Shown piece after piece: positions 4,622 to 5,562 of a stretch of DNA of 5,562 nucleotides (position 1 is the stretch's first letter; each line of letters starts with the position of its first letter). The DNA is taken from NCBI GenBank assembly GCA_034659475.1, contig JAYEHK010000032.1, positions 1 through 5,562 on the forward strand, written 5' to 3'. Under the pieces are notes generated by a model that was not told the DNA's origin, did not search any database, and saw only the letters and a list, made by a program, of their open reading frames with translations. Position numbers and translations under genes: made by a program. Source of the DNA: JAYEHK01 sp034659475. GTDB lineage: Bacteria > Bacillota > Syntrophomonadia > Syntrophomonadales > Syntrophomonadaceae.

Positions 4622-5387
4622 TTATTCGGATTGATGACACAACCGAGCAGGTCCGTATGAAAGAGATGATGGTCGTCCAGTCGGAGAAAATGATGTCGGT
4701 GGGAGGTCTTGCTGCAGGTATGGCCCATGAGATAAATAATCCCCAGGCAGGCATGATGCAGAATGCCAATGTCATAAAATACCGGCTGGAACGTATTGAT
4801 ATGCCTGCAAACCTGGAAGCCGCAGAAGAACCTGGCCTTTCCATGGAGGATATCAAGGCATTCATGGAAAAAAGAAACATTTTCCGCATGATTGATGCCA
4901 TCCAGGAATCCGGTGCACGGGCCGCTGAAATTGTTAACAGCATGCTCCGTTTTGCACGAAAATCAGGTTCCGCTGTCTCTTCCCATTATCCTGATCAACT
5001 AATGGACAGGATTCTTGATCTGGCTGCCACGGACTATGATCTTAAAAAACAGTATGATTTTAAATCCATAGAAATTATAAAGGAATATGCCGATGATCTG
5101 CCCATGTTACCCTGCGAAGGCGCAAACATTCAGCAGGTGCTGCTGAACATTCTCAGAAATGGTGCACAGGCCATGCAGAAGGCAAAAACAAAATCTCCCA
5201 GATTCATACTTAGAATTTACAGTAAGGGGAAGCCTGCAATGGTCCATATAGAGATAGAGGATAACGGTCCGGGAATGGATGAGCGCAGACTCGATTAAAG
5301 GTGTTTGATCCTTTTTTTACGACAAAACCGGTGGGGGTAGGTACAGGGTTGGGATTGTCCGTTTCTTATTTTATTAGTCTCCTTTAA
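4621..5387 (+). pseudogene. PAS-linked sensor histidine kinase, truncated at both ends and frameshifted
   Basis: The fragment begins at the end of a PAS domain (VIRIDDTTEQV) and runs into a kinase core. The phospho-acceptor H box is GGLAAGMAHEINNPQAG (the usual residue after NNP is L), the N box is QQVLLNILRNGAQAM, and the G1 box is DNGPGMDE. The open frame runs from TTG 4573, inside the direct repeat, to TAA 5296-5298. In the -1 frame from 5295 the F and G2 boxes follow, VFDPFFTTKPVGVGTGLGLS, to VSYFI near 5375, and then a stop at 5385-5387. The expected C-terminal end of the ATPase domain is missing. The sensor part upstream has been lost at the repeat boundary. Intact relatives would phosphorylate a response regulator; this one is inactive. 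Confidence 0.85.
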
Positions 5388-5397
5388 GGTTAAAACC

Positions 5398-5426
5398 CCC
5401 GCCTTTTAGGCGGGTAGCTTTAGCTA
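5398..5426 (-). terminator. GC-rich hairpin at the end of the four-helix-bundle gene
   Basis: CCCGCCT (5398-5404) pairs perfectly with AGGCGGG (5408-5414) around TTT. A second small stem, TAGCT/AGCTA, follows at 5415-5426. On the minus strand the main stem is followed by GG and TTTT, as in an intrinsic terminator just past the stop codon at 5420-5422. The same shape also resembles subterminal hairpins of IS200/IS605 elements, but no transposase is visible in the window. Confidence 0.5.
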
Positions 5427-5562
5427 TGATCTTTGCGTGCTCGTGCTCGTGCTCGTGAACGTAAACGTCTTTTGTCGTTAATACTGCTTTTTCCGCAACC
5501 TTCAGCTATATTGAGAGGTATTGACCAAGCAGCTCGCTTAAGTTGATCTGCAAGCGAAGAAT
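5420..5562 (-). CDS. four-helix-bundle (S23/IVP-type) protein, partial, with altered tail
   Basis: The gene enters from the right edge and ends at TAA (plus 5420-5422). The in-window product begins SSLADQLKRAAWSIPLNIAE and continues GCGKSSINDKRR, the hallmark of the four-helix-bundle family first known from 23S rRNA intervening sequences (usual form: LxxQxxRAAxSIPxNIAEG.GR/KSS). Family members are about 115-130 aa and continue with helices containing an F..IARGSA-type motif. Here the chain instead ends LRSRARARARKDHS, encoded by a hexamer tandem repeat. The last two helices are therefore missing and the protein is probably non-functional. The role of intact members is not settled. Confidence 0.75.
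   Translation of the reverse strand, partial: SSLADQLKRAAWSIPLNIAEGCGKSSINDKRRLRSRARARARKDHS
5436..5457. repeat. hexamer tandem repeat CGTGCT, about 3.7 copies
   Basis: CGTGCT is repeated without error at 5436-5457 and decays into AACGTAAACGT. On the minus strand it encodes alternating Arg-Ala in the tail of the four-helix-bundle ORF. Confidence 0.85.

Noticed and set aside
4584..4943. Minus-strand ORF of 119 codons
   Set aside because: It is antisense to the kinase core, whose H box fixes the coding strand.

Overview
The window looks like an accessory, decaying stretch of a chromosome from a Gram-negative anaerobe, most likely a Desulfobacterota (Desulfobacteraceae-like) bacterium. The basis is indirect: moderate to low GC, a tRNA-Leu with an encoded CCA, a sensor kinase with the HEINNP and 'FFTTKPVGVGTGLGLSVSYF' style common in that group, a four-helix-bundle (S23/IVP-type) gene, and a dense mix of toxin-antitoxin (TA) genes. 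The phylum call is inference from family style, not proof.

Left part (1-1065): a remnant of a vapBC-like module. A small antitoxin-like ORF (144-272) overlaps a PIN-domain toxin gene (269-557). The toxin gene is broken by a 61-nt imperfect palindrome and has lost its C-terminal half. Fused against it is a gene for a small membrane protein with a D-x-D...HRNxxFHS signature, split by one -1 frameshift at a T run.

Middle left (1066-1672): a promoter and an intact tRNA-Leu(CAA), then the first ~60 codons of an OLD/AAA-type ATPase (Walker A present), truncated.

Centre (1673-3430, all on the minus strand): two apparently intact two-gene TA-type operons. The first is a Gp49/RelE-like toxin followed by an HTH antitoxin (2357 to 1673). 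The second is a 71-aa helical protein followed by an AbiEii-like nucleotidyltransferase (3430 to 2533). Palindromes lie upstream of both.

Right part (3431-4621): pieces of one or two higBA modules. An intact higA (4205-3924) sits directly behind the first ~11 codons of higB, while a C-terminal higB fragment lies about 180 bp beyond the 3' end of higA. A 113-bp direct repeat occurs on both sides of higA, and the right copy carries a 106-bp insertion flanked by a 7-bp duplication. A long hairpin lies between higA and the right copy.

Right end (4621-5562): a histidine kinase fragment truncated at both ends and frameshifted, then a GC-rich hairpin and the 3' end of a minus-strand four-helix-bundle gene whose tail has become a CGTGCT-type hexamer repeat. 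Overall this is a TA/defence island beside a tRNA, with two likely working modules and several broken ones. I see no clear novel multi-gene system. The best leads are the nucleotidyltransferase pair, the palindrome inside vapC, the split higB around higA, and the repeat/insertion pair.
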